In this document: one piece after another, positions 1 to 7,248 of the stretch | Position numbering within the stretch: the stretch's first letter is position 1 | Layout of the letters: each line of letters starts with the position of its first letter | Origin: Burkholderiaceae bacterium | GTDB lineage: Bacteria; Pseudomonadota; Gammaproteobacteria; Burkholderiales; Burkholderiaceae | Direction of reading: 5' to 3' | DNA length: 10,411 nucleotides | NCBI GenBank assembly: GCA_017998575.1 | Contig: JAGOCV010000128.1 | Coordinates: 1-10,411 of the forward strand | Position numbers and translations under genes: made by a program | The notes under the pieces: model-generated | Database searches by the model: none | Seen by the model: the letters and a program-made list of their open reading frames with translations, nothing else | Told to the model about the DNA's origin: nothing

Positions 1-1727
1 GCTACGACTCGGCCCTGCAGCGCGAGCGCGTGCAACTCGACGTGCGCCGCGACTTCGTCTTCCGTGGCGATGAGACGGACTACCTGTTCATCCTGTTCAA
101 CCTGATCCGCAACGCGCTTTATTACTTCGACACCCATCCGCACGCTCGCCTCACCGTCACGGTCGACGCACCGCACGTACGCGTGCGCGACACCGGCCCC
201 GGCATGTCGGCCGAGGCGCTGCGCCATCTGTTCGAGCCCTTCCGCACCTCGGGCAAGAGCGACGGCACGGGGCTGGGCCTGTCGTACTGCCGGCGCGCCA
301 TGCGTGCTTTCGGTGGCGACATCGTGTGCCGGTCGGTACAGGGCGAGTTCACCGAGTTCGAGCTCGGCTTCGCACCCGTGGCCGCCGACGACGTGCGCGC
401 CGACGAGGAGCGCCGCCTTGCCGCAGCGCGCGAGGCCCTGCGCGGCCGCCGCGTGATGGTGGTGGACGACGACGAGGCACTGCGCCGCAGCGCAGCGCGC
501 ATGCTGTCCGCGCTGGGTTGCAGCGTGGTCGAGGCCGGGGACGGCGAGACCGCGCTCGCGCTGCTGCTGGGCCTGCCCTGCGACGCACTGCTGCTCGACC
601 TGAAGATGCCCGGCCTCGATGGCTTCGCCGTGGCCGCGCGCCTGCGCGGCGGGGCCGTGCCGGGCTGCGAAGACCTGCCCATCGTCGCCCTCACCTCCGA
701 GCCGGCGCACATCGTGCTGCCCAAGACGCGCAAGGTGGGCATGAATGGCTTCGTCGCCAAGCCCGCCACGCCGCTGGTGCTGGCCGCCGCGCTCGGCGCG
801 GCACTGCATCCGGTGGCGCGAGGCAGCCGGCCCCTGGTCGGCCGCACCGTGCTGCTGGCCGAAGACAGCACCTACAGCCGCTCGGTGATGCGTGCCCAGC
901 TGCAGCAGTGGGGCGCGCAGGTGATCGAATCATGGAGCGGCGAGTCGGCGCTGGAGCACGTGCTGGCCCAGGATCGGGGCGCGATGCCGATCGACGCCGT
1001 GCTGATGGATCTCAACATGCCCGGCCAGGGAGGCCTGGCCGCCACGCTCGCGATCCGCCAGTTGCCGGGCGAATGGAGCCGGGTGCCGGTGATCGCGCTG
1101 ACGGGCCACGCCGACGCCGGCACGGTGAGCGAAGCGATCGAGGCCGGCTTCGACGACTACCTCGTCAAACCCGTGGAGCCGGCCGCGCTGCTGCAGCGGC
1201 TGCAACAGCAGCTGGCGCAGCGGCCCTTGCACAAGCCGCCGCCAGCGCCGCCAGCAGCGGACGAGGCATCCGTCCACGCCACGCCCGCTGCGGCGATCAC
1301 GCTGCGGGCGCCGGCCGGCGGCAGCGCGGTCGCGCCGCTCGCGCAGCCGGCCGACATCGAGATCGATACCGCCCAACTGCTCGATCCTGCGCGGCTGGAG
1401 CAATTGCGCAGCGTGGACATGATCGACGAAGGCCTGCCGCTCTACCTGGCGCAGATGCACGCGCAGATCGACCGGCTCGACGAGGCCCATGCGGAGGACG
1501 ATTTCCCGAAGGCGCATGACGCACTGCACTCGCTGGTGGGCGCCAGCGGCGACTCGGGCGCGCAGCTGCTGCACCGGGCCAGCCGAGCCATCTATCCGCT
1601 ACTGCTGGAGCGGCAATGGCCCGCCGATCCGCAATGGCTGGGCCGGTTGCGAGCGCTGGCGCAGGCCACCGACGAGGCCATGCACGCGCGCTATCTCAGA
1701 AATCCACCAGACTCAGGCCCACGCTGA
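1..1727 (+). CDS. Hybrid sensor histidine kinase/response regulator, C-terminal part (HATPase-REC-REC-HPt); 5' end outside window
   Basis: Frame 3 is open from the left edge, so the sensor and DHp phosphoacceptor regions lie upstream; the GTG at 30 is not a convincing start. Counting from that codon as residue 1, the HATPase domain shows the N box FNLIRNALYY (23-32), the G1 box DTGPG (54-58) and the G2 box GTGLGL (79-84). Receiver 1 spans about 140-258, with acidic D147/D148, phosphoacceptor D190, T222 and K244. Receiver 2 spans about 271-392, with E278/D279, D327, T358 and K380. A Pro/Ala-rich linker (about 395-445) leads to an HPt domain with the phosphorylatable His in HSLVG (H500). All phosphorelay residues are intact, so a His-Asp-His-Asp relay is plausible. 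The N box with YY and the GEFTEF ending of the ATPase domain resemble the CqsS/LqsS/PhcS kinases of quorum sensing; this is family memory, not a search. The gene overlaps pldA tail to tail by 32 bp. Confidence 0.9.
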   Translation, partial: YDSALQRERVQLDVRRDFVFRGDETDYLFILFNLIRNALYYFDTHPHARLTVTVDAPHVRVRDTGPGMSAEALRHLFEPFRTSGKSDGTGLGLSYCRRAMRAFGGDIVCRSVQGEFTEFELGFAPVAADDVRADEERRLAAAREALRGRRVMVVDDDEALRRSAARMLSALGCSVVEAGDGETALALLLGLPCDALLLDLKMPGLDGFAVAARLRGGAVPGCEDLPIVALTSEPAHIVLPKTRKVGMNGFVAKPATPLVLAAALGAALHPVARGSRPLVGRTVLLAEDSTYSRSVMRAQLQQWGAQVIESWSGESALEHVLAQDRGAMPIDAVLMDLNMPGQGGLAATLAIRQLPGEWSRVPVIALTGHADAGTVSEAIEAGFDDYLVKPVEPAALLQRLQQQLAQRPLHKPPPAPPAADEASVHATPAAAITLRAPAGGSAVAPLAQPADIEIDTAQLLDPARLEQLRSVDMIDEGLPLYLAQMHAQIDRLDEAHAEDDFPKAHDALHSLVGASGDSGAQLLHRASRAIYPLLLERQWPADPQWLGRLRALAQATDEAMHARYLRNPPDSGPR

Positions 1728-2955
1728 GCACGTTGCGGCGGCGGTTGTAGTCGAGCAGGCTGTCGCCGTAGCCGGTGAAAAGCTGCGTGTGAAAGCGCAG
1801 GCCGGAGGTGCGTCGATCACCCTCGTTGCCGATGGCGCGCTGCCATTCGAGCCGCACCGAGCCCTTGCCGTCGTTCTTGAGCGCGTGCCTGAGCGTGGCG
1901 CTCACGGTGTTGGCGGCGTTGATGTTCCAGGCCGCGTTGATCTCGCCGCGGCCGATGAAGTCGACGATGTCGGGGTTGTCGTCCTTGGCCGCCTCTTCCT
2001 TGACGCGGTGCCACACGCGCGCCTGCACGCGCCAGGTGTTGCCGCTCTCCAGCCCGAAGCCCGCATATACGCGGTTCCAGCTGCGCGACAGCGGCAGGCT
2101 CTGGCCGTTGGACTGGTGCGACAGGCCGATGCTGCCGTAGCGCAGCCGCAGTCCGTCACCCAGGCGCAGGTCGAACGGGTACACGTAGATCAGCTCGGGC
2201 TCGTGGTCGGTGGATCGGAACGGCCGCGACAGGCCGGGGTTGAACAGTTGCCAGTACGACTGCTGGGTGTAGCCGAACCACAGCGAATCGCGCCGCGACG
2301 GATCGCCCTGCGTGAGGAAGCCCTGGCCGATCTTGGTGCGCACCGACAGCTGGATGCGCATCTCGTTCGTGCCGTAGTCCATCACCGTCGTGGACTGGTT
2401 GCTGGCCGAGGGCGACTGCGGCGACCGGTTGACCGTGTCCGAGGCGATGTACGACAGGCTGATCGGCCGGTAGCCGCGGATGCCGAAGGTGCCGCAGTCG
2501 GTGTCGTTCTCCAGTTCCCAGAAGCGCGAGAGATCGGAGTACTGCGGATTCTTGCAGCCCGGCTCGCCCGACACCTCCACCACGCGTGTGGCCGGCACGT
2601 CGGCCTGGATCGGCGTCTGCGCCGTGGTGGCGGTGGACGGCGTCGTGAGCGCGCCCGGCGTGCTGGAGGCCAGCGGCGCGGGCACCGTGGGCGTGGCAGT
2701 CGATGTGTCTGCCGGCACGCTGCCGCCGGCCCAGCGGTCGTAGCAGGCCAGGCGCTGCACGCCGTCGGCCAGTGTGCGGCACTGCTGCCAGGCTTCGGCC
2801 GTGGCGGGCGTGGGCGGCGCCTGCTGCGCCCACGACGCCACAGGTGCGGCGAGCAGCAGCAAGGCCGCGGCGGCGGGCGCGCGCAGCGCGGGCAACGCTT
2901 GCGCCAGGGAACGGAAGGACGTCGCGGCCAGGGGGCGCGGGGCGTGAGCAGGCAT
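1696..2955 (-). CDS. pldA: Outer-membrane phospholipase A (OMPLA), 419 aa
   Basis: Hydrolyses acyl chains of phospholipids in the outer leaflet of the outer membrane. The family's catalytic region is present: HQSNGQ followed by SRSWN, giving His280, Ser282 and Asn294 of the expected triad. The chain ends in Phe (VGLSLVDF), as expected of a BAM-recognised beta-barrel. The ATG at 2955 is preferred over the in-frame ATG at 3015 because AGGAAA lies 8 nt upstream of it and a signal peptide follows at once: basic start, Ala/Leu core, likely cleavage after SWA (residue 43). At 419 aa it is much longer than E. coli PldA (about 289 aa). The extra part is an N-terminal region with two cysteines in a C-x11-C arrangement ending RLACYD (C59, C71), then a Thr/Pro/Ala-rich linker (about 80-125) before the barrel. 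Two more cysteines (C134, C154) follow. It is transcribed in the same direction as rep, 124 bp downstream of it. Confidence 0.93.
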   Translation of the reverse strand: MPAHAPRPLAATSFRSLAQALPALRAPAAAALLLLAAPVASWAQQAPPTPATAEAWQQCRTLADGVQRLACYDRWAGGSVPADTSTATPTVPAPLASSTPGALTTPSTATTAQTPIQADVPATRVVEVSGEPGCKNPQYSDLSRFWELENDTDCGTFGIRGYRPISLSYIASDTVNRSPQSPSASNQSTTVMDYGTNEMRIQLSVRTKIGQGFLTQGDPSRRDSLWFGYTQQSYWQLFNPGLSRPFRSTDHEPELIYVYPFDLRLGDGLRLRYGSIGLSHQSNGQSLPLSRSWNRVYAGFGLESGNTWRVQARVWHRVKEEAAKDDNPDIVDFIGRGEINAAWNINAANTVSATLRHALKNDGKGSVRLEWQRAIGNEGDRRTSGLRFHTQLFTGYGDSLLDYNRRRNVLSVGLSLVDF

Positions 2956-2963
2956 GGGAGGGC

Positions 2964-2969
2964 TTTCCT
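2964..2969 (-). promoter_or_regulatory. Shine-Dalgarno deciding the pldA start
   Basis: On the minus strand AGGAAA lies 8 nt before the ATG at 2955. The alternative in-frame ATG at 3015 has no purine-rich site before it, and the 20 residues it would add do not look like a signal peptide. This fixes the pldA start at 2955. Confidence 0.6.
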
Positions 2970-3015
2970 GACCGCGGAGGTGCGGCCCGAGCGCGCTATT
3001 GTTCCAGAGCGTCAT

Positions 3016-3036
3016 CGCGCGCCAGCGGAGCGCGCG
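3016..3036. repeat. Perfect 7-bp inverted repeat in the rep-pldA spacer
   Basis: CGCGCGC at 3016-3022 and GCGCGCG at 3030-3036 are exact reverse complements around a 7-nt loop. No T tract follows on either strand, so it is not a standard intrinsic terminator. It could attenuate transcription, stabilise the RNA between rep and pldA, or be a by-product of GC-rich sequence. Confidence 0.35.
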
Positions 3037-3061
3037 GTTGCGGACGTTTCAAGCTGTGTCC

Positions 3062-3079
3062 GCCGCGCGGGTGCGCGGC
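3062..3079 (-). other. GC hairpin directly after the rep stop codon
   Basis: GCCGCGC (3062-3068) and GCGCGGC (3073-3079) form a perfect 7-bp stem with a 4-nt loop. It abuts the rep stop codon at 3080-3082. No U run follows in the minus-strand transcript, so it could protect the RNA end or slow polymerase, but termination is not demonstrated. Confidence 0.35.
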
Positions 3080-5155
3080 TCAGCGTGGATCGGCCGCCTG
3101 CTGGGCGGCGTGCGATTCGGCGGCCTTGCGCGCGAACTCGGCGCGCAGCGCCTTGAGCTTCTCGCGCGGATCCTCGCGCACGGTGGTCTTGTCCAGCGCC
3201 ATCTCTGCGATGAAGCGGCTGGGCTGGGCGGCCACCATGTCGCGGCCCTTTTTCTTCTTGCGCGGCCAGGTGACGGCCAGCGTGCGCTGCGCACGCGTGA
3301 TGCCCACGTACATCAGGCGGCGCTCTTCCTGCAGCTTCTGCGCGATGCTTTCGTTGACCGACTCGTTCGAGCCCTCGGCCTCGATCTTGAACGGCAGCAT
3401 GCCTTCGCTCACGCCGGCCAGCACCACGTGCGGCCACTCCAGGCCCTTGGAGGCATGCAGCGTGGAGAGCGTGACCACGTCCTGCTCCTTCTCGCGCTCG
3501 GAGAGGGTCGAGAGCAGCGAGATGGTCTGCGCCACTTCGAGCAGCGTCTTCTTCTCGCTCGCGGTGGTGACGCCGGCCGTGTCGTCGATCTGGCCGCCGC
3601 AGCGCTGGCTCATCCAGTCGCAGAACTCCATCACGTTGGTCCAGCGGCCGGCCGCGACCTTCTCGCTGTCCTCGCCGTCGTAGAGGTGCTTCTCGTAGCC
3701 GATCTCCTTGAGCCAGTCGAGCAGGAAGGCGCGCGCGTCTTCCGCGCCTTCGGTGCGGCGCGCGCGGTATTCGAGATCGTTGATGTAGCGGCCGAACTCG
3801 TGCAGGCCGGCCAGCGCGCGCGCCGACACGGCGCTCTCCAGGCTGCCCGAGAACAGCGCCTCGAACAGGCTGATCTTGTACTGCGTGGCAAATACGCCCA
3901 GCTGCTGCAGCGTGGTGTGGCCGATGCCGCGTTTGGGGCTGGTGATGGCGCGCAGGAACGCCGGATCGTCGTCGTTGTTGATCCACAGCCGGAACCAGGC
4001 GCACAGGTCGCGGATCTCGGCGCGGTCGAAGAAGCTGGTGCCGCCCGACACCTTGTACGGGATCTGCGCCTTGCGGAAGGCTTTCTCGAGCACGCGCGCC
4101 TGGTGGTTGGCGCGGTAGAGCACGGCGCAGTCGCTCCAGTTCTTCCATTGCGTGGTCGAGCGCATCGACTGGATGCGCGCCACCACGCGCTCGGCCTCGT
4201 GCTCCTCGTTGTCGGCATCGACCACGCGCACCGGCTCGCCCTCGCCCAGCTCGGAGAACAGCGTCTTGGGGAACAGCTTGGGATTGGGCCCGATCACGTT
4301 GTTGGCCGCGCGCAGGATGGCACTGGTGGAGCGGTAGTTCTGCTCCAGCTTGATGACGCGCAGCTGCGGAAAATCCTGCGGCAGGCGCTTCAGGTTATCC
4401 AGCGTGGCGCCGCGCCAGCCGTAGATCGACTGGTCGTCGTCGCCCACGGCCGTGAAGCGGGCGCGCTCGCCCACCAGCAGCTTGAGCAGCTCGTACTGCG
4501 TGGCGTTGGTGTCCTGGTATTCGTCGACCAGCACGTGGCCGAGCATCTCCTGCCACTTGGTGCGCACGTTGTCGTGCTCGGCCAGCAGCTTGAGCGGCAG
4601 GCTGATGAGGTCGTCGAAATCGACGCTCTGGAATGCGGTCAGGCGCTCTTCGTAGCGCGCCATGATGCGCGCGATCACCCGTTCGTTGTCGTCCTTCGCC
4701 TGCGCCTCGGCCTGCGCCGCGTTCAGGCCCGCGCTCTTCCAGGCGCTGATGACCCACTGCCACTGGCGCGCCGTGGCCGCGTCGGTGCTGCCGCCGGCGT
4801 CTTTCAGGATGCTGGTGACGTCGTCGCTGTCGAGGATGCTGAACTGCTCCTTCAGGCCCAGCACCGTGCCGTCCTGGCGCAGCATGCGCACGCCCAGCGC
4901 GTGGAAGGTGCACACCAGCAGGTCCCGCGCCTCGCGGCCCACCAGATCCTTGGCGCGCTCGCGCATTTCGGCGGCGGCCTTGTTGGTGAAGGTGATGGCG
5001 GCGATGCGCTTCGAAGGCAGGCCGAGCTTGATCAGGTGCGCGATCTTGTGCGTGATCACGCGCGTCTTGCCCGAGCCCGCGCCGGCCAGCACCAGCGACG
5101 GACCCGACACGTGGTTGACGGCTTCCTGCTGGGCGACGTTGAGACCGGCGGACAT
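3080..5155 (-). CDS. rep: ATP-dependent DNA helicase Rep (UvrD/Rep superfamily 1A), 691 aa
   Basis: A 3'-5' SF1A helicase that clears protein roadblocks ahead of replication forks and acts in fork restart. Residues counted from the ATG at 5155: Walker A AGAGSGKT (24-31), Walker B LVDEYQDT (209-216), motif III GDDDQSIYGWRG (238-249), motif IV QNYRS (272-276), motif V LHASKGLEW (566-574) and motif VI EERRLMYVGITRA (from 610). Stretches such as YKVSGGTSFF and NNEEHEAERV read closer to E. coli Rep than to UvrD/PcrA, and the length is close to Rep's (about 673 aa). The family normally begins just before LNxxQ, which favours the ATG at 5155 (MSAGLN). An in-frame ATG at 5221 would add 22 low-complexity Pro/Ser residues. 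Neither start has a clear Shine-Dalgarno. A basic run RKKKKGR lies near the C-terminus. It is divergent from the AEC carrier gene and upstream of pldA. priA, another restart gene, lies about 2 kb beyond the AEC gene and its convergent neighbour. Confidence 0.93.
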   Translation of the reverse strand: MSAGLNVAQQEAVNHVSGPSLVLAGAGSGKTRVITHKIAHLIKLGLPSKRIAAITFTNKAAAEMRERAKDLVGREARDLLVCTFHALGVRMLRQDGTVLGLKEQFSILDSDDVTSILKDAGGSTDAATARQWQWVISAWKSAGLNAAQAEAQAKDDNERVIARIMARYEERLTAFQSVDFDDLISLPLKLLAEHDNVRTKWQEMLGHVLVDEYQDTNATQYELLKLLVGERARFTAVGDDDQSIYGWRGATLDNLKRLPQDFPQLRVIKLEQNYRSTSAILRAANNVIGPNPKLFPKTLFSELGEGEPVRVVDADNEEHEAERVVARIQSMRSTTQWKNWSDCAVLYRANHQARVLEKAFRKAQIPYKVSGGTSFFDRAEIRDLCAWFRLWINNDDDPAFLRAITSPKRGIGHTTLQQLGVFATQYKISLFEALFSGSLESAVSARALAGLHEFGRYINDLEYRARRTEGAEDARAFLLDWLKEIGYEKHLYDGEDSEKVAAGRWTNVMEFCDWMSQRCGGQIDDTAGVTTASEKKTLLEVAQTISLLSTLSEREKEQDVVTLSTLHASKGLEWPHVVLAGVSEGMLPFKIEAEGSNESVNESIAQKLQEERRLMYVGITRAQRTLAVTWPRKKKKGRDMVAAQPSRFIAEMALDKTTVREDPREKLKALRAEFARKAAESHAAQQAADPR

Positions 5156-5156
5156 C

Positions 5157-5181
5157 GGGAGAGAAGAAAAAGAGGAGGGAA
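5157..5181. repeat. 25-nt polypurine/polypyrimidine tract before rep
   Basis: All 25 bases on the + strand are purines, so the leader of the rep mRNA next to the ATG at 5155 is pure pyrimidine. A Shine-Dalgarno is therefore absent, and translation might rely on a pyrimidine-rich site of the kind bound by ribosomal protein S1. If the ATG at 5221 is used instead, the tract is coding. Confidence 0.5.
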
Positions 5182-5241
5182 CTGCAGGGCGCGGAGCGCG
5201 GGACGGAGGCGGCGCAGGCATCGCCGCGCAGGAAGCGCCCG

Positions 5242-5247
5242 ATCATA
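5242..5247 (-). promoter_or_regulatory. Possible -10 element (TATGAT) for rep
   Basis: On the minus strand TATGAT matches the sigma-70 -10 consensus in 5 of 6 positions and stands out in GC-rich DNA. It lies about 87 nt before the ATG at 5155. No acceptable -35 or extended -10 was found at the right spacing, so the call is weak. The rest of the 178-bp divergent region (5156-5333) shows no clear promoter for the AEC gene. Confidence 0.25.
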
Positions 5248-5333
5248 CCGGCGCCACCGTGCCGGCCGGCAGTTCGCCAGGCCCGTCAGCCCCCATCAGC
5301 CGGCCGGCCACCCGAGCCGCGACAATCGGGGCC

Positions 5334-6311
5334 GTGCTGCAGATCCTCGCCGTCACCTTCCCCTTCTTCGCGCTCGTGCTGTGCGGCTTCGTGGCCGCGC
5401 AACGCGGCGTGCTGCCGCTGGCGGCAATCCCGGGCCTGAACGGCTTCGTGCTGTTCTTCGCCCTGCCCTGCATGCTCTACCGCTTCGGCGCCAACACGCC
5501 GATCGGGGAACTGCTGGACATGACCGCGGCCTTGCTCTGGCTGGGCTGCGCGCTCTTCGTGGTGGCCGTGGCGCTGTTGCTGGCGCGCCGCGCCGGCCGC
5601 AGCTGGAACGACTCGGCCTTCGGTGCGCTGGTGGCGGCGTTTCCCAACACCGGCTTCATGGGCGTGCCGCTGCTCGTGGCGCTGCTGGGCGCGCGCGCGG
5701 CCGGCCCCACCATCCTGGCCGTGGCCATCGACATGGTGATCACGACCTCGCTGTGCGTGGCGCTGTCGCGGCTGGACGGCGCGGGCAGCGCGGGCGCCGG
5801 CGCCGCCGCGCGGCGCGCGCTGGCGGGCATGCTGGTCAACCCGCTGCCCTGGGCCATCGCGCTGGGCGTGGTCGCGTCGGCGCTGCAGTTCACATTGCCG
5901 GGCCCGATCGACCGCACCCTCGGCCTGCTGGCCGATGCGGCGTCGCCCGTGGCGCTGTTTACCATCGGTGCCGTGCTGGCGCGCTCGCGCGTGGAGGCCG
6001 CCGCCGCGAGCAAAGCCGGCCACGCCGCCGCCCACGGCCGCGACGATGCGCTGCAGGTGGCCGTGCTCAAGCTGGTGCTGCATCCGCTGGCCGTGTGGGC
6101 CGTGACCACCGGCGCCATCGCGGCCGGCCTGCCGCTGGACCCCTTCGCCGCGCTGGTGCTGGTGCTCATCGCCGCGCTGCCCAGCGCCAGCAACGTGTCG
6201 ATGCTGGCCGAGCGCTACGGCGCGGACAACGGCCGCGTGGCGCGGATCATCCTGTACTCCACGGCGGCGGCTTTCTTCACGTTCTCGGGGGCGGTGGCGA
6301 TGCTGCGCTGA
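5334..6311 (+). CDS. AEC family (auxin efflux carrier-like) permease, 325 aa
   Basis: A polytopic inner-membrane transporter of the AEC family (TC 2.A.69). Bacterial members move small carboxylates such as malate or malonate; the substrate here cannot be told. Hydrophobic helices run through nearly the whole chain, about ten by eye. Family marks include NGFVLFFALPCMLY (36-49), PNTGFMGVPL (104-113) and NVSMLAERYG (287-296) before the last helix. A polar, Ala-rich cytoplasmic or periplasmic loop lies at about 219-240. The frame is open far upstream with ATG codons, but those are antisense to rep. The GTG at 5334 gives VLQILAVTFPFF, the usual N-terminus, and a normal family length (about 310-325 aa). 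The only purine run before it (GGGG, 5328-5331) is too close to be a good Shine-Dalgarno. It is divergent from rep and ends 22 bp from the convergent methyltransferase gene. Confidence 0.88.
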   Translation: MLQILAVTFPFFALVLCGFVAAQRGVLPLAAIPGLNGFVLFFALPCMLYRFGANTPIGELLDMTAALLWLGCALFVVAVALLLARRAGRSWNDSAFGALVAAFPNTGFMGVPLLVALLGARAAGPTILAVAIDMVITTSLCVALSRLDGAGSAGAGAAARRALAGMLVNPLPWAIALGVVASALQFTLPGPIDRTLGLLADAASPVALFTIGAVLARSRVEAAAASKAGHAAAHGRDDALQVAVLKLVLHPLAVWAVTTGAIAAGLPLDPFAALVLVLIAALPSASNVSMLAERYGADNGRVARIILYSTAAAFFTFSGAVAMLR

Positions 6312-6325
6312 CGCCTGCTGCGTCG

Positions 6326-6342
6326 CCGGGCCTTCAGCCCGG
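6326..6342. terminator. Possible bidirectional hairpin between convergent genes
   Basis: CCGGGC (6326-6331) and GCCCGG (6337-6342) form a perfect 6-bp stem around a 5-nt loop. It lies just after the AEC gene, and the loop contains the stop codon (6334-6336) of the opposite methyltransferase gene. Its position between two 3' ends suits a shared terminator, but there is no T tract on either side. Confidence 0.3.
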
Positions 6343-7236
6343 TCGCGTGATGCGCGCCGCCAGCCGGCCGGTGCCCACGGGCCACACGCGCACCGGATGG
6401 CCGGATGGCACGGCTTCCAGCAGGCCGCGCGGGGCCGGCGCCACGAGCAAGGCACCGCCCGGACGCAGGGCACCGAGCATCACGCGCAGCAGCCGTTCCC
6501 AGCGCGGGAGTTGTCCGCGTGCATGCAGTTGCGCATGCTCCCAGTGGTTGCCCACCGACAGGTGAGCGGTGATGCACTGCCACGCCGGCGGCCCGAACGG
6601 GTAGTCGAACCAGTCGCAACGCGTGAAGGTCGGACCTTCCGGCGCATTGCGGTCACACCCCCAAGCGTCGACGCCAGCGGCTCGCAGATGGCGCACCAGG
6701 GCGGCCTCGCGACCGCAGCCGACGTCCAGCAACGGTCCTCGCAGATCGCAGGCCTGCAGGCGCAACACCTGCGCCTGCAAACCGGCGGAGTATTCGTGGC
6801 AGGGCACGACACCGACCGCCGGACTCGAAGCCAGCGCCTCCCGCAGCCGGCGCGGATACAGGCCCGAGACCCAGGCGCCGACACGGGGCAGATGCGTGTG
6901 GCGCAACAGTTCCCTCGGGTCACGCCCCCTGTGCGATGCGGTCCGCAGCAGGTGGCCGCTTTCTTCGTAGATCGAAGCCAGCGCGCGGCGGCTCGCGGCG
7001 TCCGCATGAACGTACTGGTTGATCTCCTGGGCCTGGTCGGCCACGCTGTCGGCCACTTCGCGGCTGAGCAGGGCGAGCGTGGCAGGCTCCTTTCCATCCC
7101 ACTCGCCAGCCGCCCGCAGGAAGTCTGGCGCGAAGCGCAGGCGGGCCGACGCGTCATCGGCCAGCAGATTGAGCCGGGCGTTCAGGGCCATCTGGCGGGA
7201 CAGCCCGGCGCGCAGGGAAGCGAGGGAGGCGGTCAC
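6334..7236 (-). CDS. Class I SAM-dependent methyltransferase-like protein, 300 aa, target unknown
   Basis: The C-terminal half carries a Rossmann methyltransferase signature: LLDVGCGREA (169-178, motif I), an acidic residue ending strand 2 (D195 in GCDRN), CDWFDYPFG (207-215) and LRPGGALLVAP (257-267). The first 165 or so residues are a mostly helical, charged region that I do not recognise. The start is GTG at 7236: GGAG (minus strand, 7242-7245) lies 5 nt upstream, whereas the nearby ATG at 7241 is in another frame and stops after two codons. Its start lies 12 bp from the stop of priA, so the two are probably cotranscribed and this gene is translated from a site inside the gap. Whether it modifies a small molecule, RNA or protein cannot be told. 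It might be an inactive relative, but motif I looks intact. Confidence 0.75.
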   Translation of the reverse strand: MTASLASLRAGLSRQMALNARLNLLADDASARLRFAPDFLRAAGEWDGKEPATLALLSREVADSVADQAQEINQYVHADAASRRALASIYEESGHLLRTASHRGRDPRELLRHTHLPRVGAWVSGLYPRRLREALASSPAVGVVPCHEYSAGLQAQVLRLQACDLRGPLLDVGCGREAALVRHLRAAGVDAWGCDRNAPEGPTFTRCDWFDYPFGPPAWQCITAHLSVGNHWEHAQLHARGQLPRWERLLRVMLGALRPGGALLVAPAPRGLLEAVPSGHPVRVWPVGTGRLAARITRPG

Positions 7237-7241
7237 GGCAT

Positions 7242-7245
7242 CTCC
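7242..7245 (-). promoter_or_regulatory. Shine-Dalgarno fixing a GTG start
   Basis: GGAG on the minus strand is 5 nt before the GTG at 7236 and lies within the 12-bp gap after the priA stop. It supports both the GTG start of the methyltransferase-like gene and its place in an operon with priA. Confidence 0.6.
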
Positions 7246-7248
7246 GTC

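Noticed and set aside
1489..3156. A 555-codon open frame on the + strand across the kinase end and pldA
   Set aside because: It is out of frame with the kinase and antisense to pldA, has no recognisable domain and is Arg/Val/Gly-rich.
4662..5333. Upstream extension of the AEC gene to an ATG at 4662
   Set aside because: The extra 224 codons are antisense to rep and read as shadow sequence. The family N-terminus begins at the GTG at 5334.
2999..6565. A 1188-codon open frame on the + strand, opposite rep
   Set aside because: It is antisense to the clearly recognisable rep helicase. Its translation is a low-complexity His/Arg/Ala/Leu-rich chain typical of a GC-rich shadow frame, and it also runs through the AEC gene in another frame.
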